Positions 60,882-64,000 of a stretch of DNA of 64,000 bases are shown here, one piece after another. The stretch is taken from positions 124,001-188,000 of the forward strand of contig NZ_LMNU01000045.1 of NCBI RefSeq assembly GCF_001423085.1, written 5' to 3'. This stretch comes from Methylobacterium sp. Leaf125. Lineage in GTDB: Bacteria > Pseudomonadota > Alphaproteobacteria > Rhizobiales > Beijerinckiaceae. The position numbers were made by a program, and so were the translations under genes. Numbering within the stretch: position 1 is the first letter of the stretch; the number at the start of each line of letters is the position of its first letter. The notes under the pieces were generated by a model. That model had not been told where the DNA came from, did no database searches, and saw only the letters and a program-made list of their open reading frames with translations.

Positions 60882-61244
60882 ATGCCACCGACTTGGCGCC
60901 CGATGCACACGGCCCCGCGATCCGTCGCTCGAGTCTGGCTCAACCACATGACCCTTGGACCGATCCTAGTGGAGGGCCGACCCGGCCGCTGGTACGCCCC
61001 GAGCGCGGCGCGCCAAGTCTGGCGCTGGTACCGTCCGGCCGAGCCAGACGCCCTGGAGCCCTTCAGCAGTTGGTTGCCGTACGAAGCGCTCGCGGTCAAG
61101 GAGACAGGCACGGCGTCGATGGACGATTCGCTTTGCAGCCTTCTCGAATCTTTGCAGGTTGCAGGGCCGCAAATCCGGGCCGTCCCTCGCGGGATAGAAC
61201 GACCAAATCAGATGATTTTCCGCCATCAGCGTAGCGAGGGCTGA
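60882..61244 (+). CDS. Hypothetical DUF551-like small protein
   Basis: A 120-residue frame whose first 70 residues follow the DUF551 plan: WRPMHTAPRSVARVWL, then a GRWYAPSAARQVWRW segment and WLPYEAL. The remaining 50 residues have no clear character. No ribosome-binding site stands out (AGGAGATCTCCG is about 10 bases upstream). Function unknown. It lies after the oxlT terminator. Confidence 0.42.
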   Translation: MPPTWRPMHTAPRSVARVWLNHMTLGPILVEGRPGRWYAPSAARQVWRWYRPAEPDALEPFSSWLPYEALAVKETGTASMDDSLCSLLESLQVAGPQIRAVPRGIERPNQMIFRHQRSEG

Positions 61245-61951
61245 GCCGATCAGCGCTCGACGCAGGAGCGAAACCGAGGCATCACACCAGAATCATCCTC
61301 GTGCGGAGCCGCCGATTTAGAGCAGACAAAGAGCTTGGCCGCTAACCCTATCCGTTCGCATTCTGCGCCCGCGCGAGTAGCTCGATCATTGCGATATGCG
61401 GTCGATCGCGCTTGCATCGGCGATCACTCAATTCAGGCCTGGGATTACATCACCGCAGAGCGGTGACCGCTCCTGAATTTCGCTTTTCACGTCAGGGATG
61501 CAATCGCGACGCGGTTTGCCGTGAAGGCCATCAGTGGCTTCTTCGGGAGACAGCGGGCCTATGTCCAGGACGGAGACCCGCTGGATGCTTCCTCGTGGAA
61601 CACAGCGCTCTGGACATGCTGGTCCTGACTGAGTTGGATCGCCGCCTCGAAATCATGATAGCCTATCTGGCGCCGGTCGGGCTGATCCATTGCCTGATCA
61701 TCGACACAGATTTGCGGCGTTTGGTAATGTCTCTCGAGCCGCGCGGGGTTCGTTCCAGCGGGTAGCCCTTCACCGGGGCACAGTTACAGTTTGAAAGGCC
61801 CCTGCCACCGAGCGAGCGTAATGGCATAGGGCGGTTCGCCGATTGAGACTCTTACGCCGGTGGCCCGTCGTCCCAGGTCAGCGTACGGCCGGCCCCGCGT
61901 TCGGGCGTGCATCGTGATCCGACCGAAGATGCAGGCCTGATCCAACAAGAA
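61245..61951. other. Intergenic, no supported gene
   Basis: About 700 bp between a doubtful small gene and the terminator of the reverse-strand frc. A 117-codon forward frame at 61412 has a hydrophobic stretch but no start signal and unusual codons, so it was left out. Confidence 0.4.
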
Positions 61952-61975
61952 ACGGCGCGCCTCGCGGCGCGCCGT
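61952..61975 (-). terminator. Terminator of the second frc gene
   Basis: ACGGCGCGCC pairs perfectly with GGCGCGCCGT around a 4-base loop. On the reverse strand it is followed by TTCTTGTT. It lies 50 bases after the frc stop. Confidence 0.75.
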
Positions 61976-62025
61976 CATGGTTTTCGTCGCGGCCCGTCCG
62001 AGGACGGACTGCCTCGCGTGGCACC

Positions 62026-63276
62026 TCAGACGGCGCGGGCTTGGTGCAGTTGCTCGATCTGCTGCTGGGTGTAGCCGAGGTCGAGCAGCACTTCGTCGGT
62101 ATGCTCACCGAGCAGCGGCGAGGCCTTCACCTCGACCTGCATGTCAGAGAACTTGATCGGGCTTCCGACGGTCAGGTACGAGCCGAGCTTCGGGTGCGGC
62201 ACCTCGACCACGGTGCCGCTGGCGCGCAGCGACGGGTCGTTGGCGATCTCCTTCATCGACAGCACCGGCGAGCATGGGATGTCGAACTTGCGCAGGATGT
62301 CCACGGCCTCGAACTTGGTCTTGTCGGCGAGCCAAGCCTCGATCGTGCCGAAGATGTCCATGATCTTGTCCTGGCGCGCACGGGCGGTGCTGTAGGCCGG
62401 ATCGTTCTCCCATTCCGGCTTGCCGATCGCCTTACAGATCGGAGCCCAGGCATGGCCCTGGATCGTGAAGTAGATGTAGGCGTTCGGGTCGGTCTCCCAA
62501 CCCTTGCACTTCAGCACCCAGCCCGGCTGGCCGCCGCCGCCCGCGTTGCCGCCGCGCGGCACCACGTCCGAGAACTCACCGTGCGGATACTGCGGGTATT
62601 CCTCGAGGTAGCCGAGAGCATCGAGGCGCTGCTGATCCCGGAGCTTGACGCGGCAGAGGTTGAGTACCGAATCCTGCATCGAAACGGCGACCTTCTGGCC
62701 CTTGCCGGTCTTGTTCTTCTGGTGAAGCGCTGTGAGAATGCCGATGGCTAGGTGCATGCCGGTGTTCGAGTCTCCGAGAGCCGCCGCGCTGACGGTGGGC
62801 GGGCCGTCCCAGAAGCCGGTGGTGGAGGCCGCGCCGCCGGCGCACTGTGCCACGTTCTCGTAGACTTTCAGGTCCTCGTAGTGGTGGCCATCCGAGAAAC
62901 CCTTCACCGAGGCTAGGATCATGCCAGGGTTGAGCTCCTGAATGCGCGACCAAGAGAAACCCATGCGGTCGAGAGCACCAGGACCGAAGTTCTCGACCAT
63001 GACGTCAGATTGCTTGATCAGGTTCTCAAGGACTTCCTTGCCCTCAGGCGTCTTGGTGTCGAGAGTCAGGGAGCGCTTGTTGGAGTTGAGCATTGTGAAG
63101 TAGAGCGCATCGGCATCCTCGACGTGGCGAAGCTGCGTGCGCGTCACGTCGCCGGCCCCGGGGCGCTCCACCTTAATCACGTCGGCGCCGAACCAAGCCA
63201 GCAGCTGCGTGCAGGCCGGGCCGGCCTGTACGTGGGTGAAATCGATAATCTTGATACCCTCGAGCGGCTTGCTCAT
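62026..63276 (-). CDS. frc: Formyl-CoA:oxalate CoA-transferase
   Basis: A 416-residue class III CoA-transferase. The catalytic Asp169 sits at the same number as in Oxalobacter Frc. FWDGPPTVSAAALGDSNTG and the glycine loop NAGGGGQPGWVLKCKGW match the classical enzyme closely, more so than the paralogue at 54208. It moves CoA from formyl-CoA to oxalate. The ATG is near the conserved start SKPLEGIKIIDFTHVQAG. It has its own terminator and probably its own promoter near 63300. Confidence 0.95.
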   Translation of the reverse strand: MSKPLEGIKIIDFTHVQAGPACTQLLAWFGADVIKVERPGAGDVTRTQLRHVEDADALYFTMLNSNKRSLTLDTKTPEGKEVLENLIKQSDVMVENFGPGALDRMGFSWSRIQELNPGMILASVKGFSDGHHYEDLKVYENVAQCAGGAASTTGFWDGPPTVSAAALGDSNTGMHLAIGILTALHQKNKTGKGQKVAVSMQDSVLNLCRVKLRDQQRLDALGYLEEYPQYPHGEFSDVVPRGGNAGGGGQPGWVLKCKGWETDPNAYIYFTIQGHAWAPICKAIGKPEWENDPAYSTARARQDKIMDIFGTIEAWLADKTKFEAVDILRKFDIPCSPVLSMKEIANDPSLRASGTVVEVPHPKLGSYLTVGSPIKFSDMQVEVKASPLLGEHTDEVLLDLGYTQQQIEQLHQARAV

Positions 63277-63398
63277 TGTGGCGTTCTCCCTGTTAGCTTG
63301 GGCACTTGTCGGTGTTCAAGGATTGCCCGGTCAATCCGGGTTCTAGGTTGGCCGGAAACCCTTGGTGGTAGGTTCCGGCTCTCTGTCGCGCCCCGCCC

Positions 63399-63827
63399 TC
63401 AGGCGATGCGAGATTCGAGATCTGCCAAGCGGCGGCGAAGCTCTCGCTCGTCGTTCCAGCGCTGTGTCTCGTCGCGAATGATCGCGGCGATACCGGTGAC
63501 GGCGTTGTCGGGGCCGTGGATCAGCCCGACCGTGAAAGCGATGGAGAGGGCGTGGCCGTCCTTATGGATGGCCGGGACTCGCAGGACATCGGCACCATAC
63601 TTGGTCACCCCCGTCTGCATGGTCTTGGCATAACCCTCCCAGTGGCGCCGACGCTGACGCTCCGGGGTAATGAGATCGAGAGACTGGCCAATTGCCTCCT
63701 CAGCCGCATAGCCGAAAATCCGGGTCGCGGCTGGATTCCATGCGGTGATCGCACCGTTCGGGTCCGACACCACAACGGCATCACCAGCTGCTGTTACCAA
63801 GGCAGCAAAATCAATCGGGCTCGTCAT
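63399..63827 (-). CDS. Single-PAS-domain protein
   Basis: A 142-residue protein: a PAS core (AAGDAVVVSDPNGAITAWNP, RIFGYAAEEAIGQSLDLI) and a C-terminal charged helix (DETQRWNDERELRRRLADLE). No kinase or DNA-binding part is attached. Such stand-alone PAS proteins often sit beside frc genes in oxalate loci of soil bacteria, as I recall; that is inference. Its ligand is unknown. It lies 122 bp upstream of frc on the same strand and may be its operon partner. Confidence 0.85.
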   Translation of the reverse strand: MTSPIDFAALVTAAGDAVVVSDPNGAITAWNPAATRIFGYAAEEAIGQSLDLITPERQRRRHWEGYAKTMQTGVTKYGADVLRVPAIHKDGHALSIAFTVGLIHGPDNAVTGIAAIIRDETQRWNDERELRRRLADLESRIA

Positions 63828-64000
63828 GCGCTGCCCCTCATCTACCTGTCCGTGCGGGGGATGTCGTCTCCGCCGCCCGCTTCACTGACTAAGCGGGTTC
63901 GAACACAGGGCGATACAGTGGCCATTCATCGGCATAAATTATTCCTCTCCTTATCCGACAGGCTGGAAGCCGTCCGATTGCGTCGCGAGGACTTCGTCTT

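Noticed and set aside
61412..61765. A 117-codon forward frame between oxlT and frc
   Set aside because: Only a short hydrophobic stretch looks protein-like; no start signal or family was recognised.

Overview
The window is a high-GC alphaproteobacterial chromosome segment that looks like Methylobacterium/Methylorubrum. The signs are a tungsten-type NAD-linked formate dehydrogenase (fdh1B-fdh1A), a complete oxalate-to-formate pathway, an alphaproteobacterial bS21 and small DUF3606/DUF6894-type proteins. No genome search was possible, so the genus is an inference from gene content.

Layout. 0-8.5 kb: a partial exported amidase, a hydroxyacid reductase, and a putative catabolic/transport block (two MFS permeases, a solute-binding protein, an amidohydrolase and a FAH-family hydrolase that both carry twin-arginine-like leaders, and a HutC-type GntR regulator). 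8.5-14.1 kb: formate dehydrogenase Fdh1 with a strong terminator and a small zinc-ribbon protein. 14.1-17.2 kb: a polar amino-acid ABC importer. 17-22.8 kb: small accessory proteins, an FkbM methyltransferase and a broken acyltransferase. 22.9-24.9 kb: a tRNA-Leu(CAG) gene whose 3' flank is duplicated about 1.7 kb away, with A+T-rich cargo between the copies. 25-35.7 kb: housekeeping genes (leuC, a D-2-hydroxyacid dehydrogenase, trhO, slyX, a succinate-semialdehyde dehydrogenase, a class II glutamine amidotransferase, rpsU) and a cytoplasmic chemoreceptor. 35.8-40.6 kb: the large NAD-glutamate dehydrogenase. 41.7-48 kb: a PAS-HTH protein, an FKBP isomerase and a surface-polysaccharide group (CelD-like GNAT, flippase, SGNH hydrolase, OpgC). 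48.3-50.9 kb: a KaiC-like ATPase overlapping a histidine kinase.

50.9-63.8 kb is an oxalate-utilisation island: FCD-type GntR regulator, oxalyl-CoA decarboxylase, two formyl-CoA transferase paralogues, an OxlT-like oxalate/formate antiporter, and four poorly understood companions (a 608-residue P-loop protein, a YdhR-like small protein, a CBS-pair protein and a single-PAS protein). Oxalate would enter through OxlT, be activated by Frc and decarboxylated by Oxc; the released formate would be oxidised by Fdh1 to NADH.

The most notable signal is a 17-bp palindrome, TGGTAT-N5-ATACCA. It occurs perfectly 19 bp before fdh1B and again 101 bp before oxlT, with one mismatch in the gntR-oxc gap, and in degenerate form before the CBS gene. 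It suggests that one GntR regulator joins formate dehydrogenase, about 43 kb away, to the oxalate regulon. Several short in-register tandem repeats (14-18 bp) are scattered through the window, some reaching coding ends.
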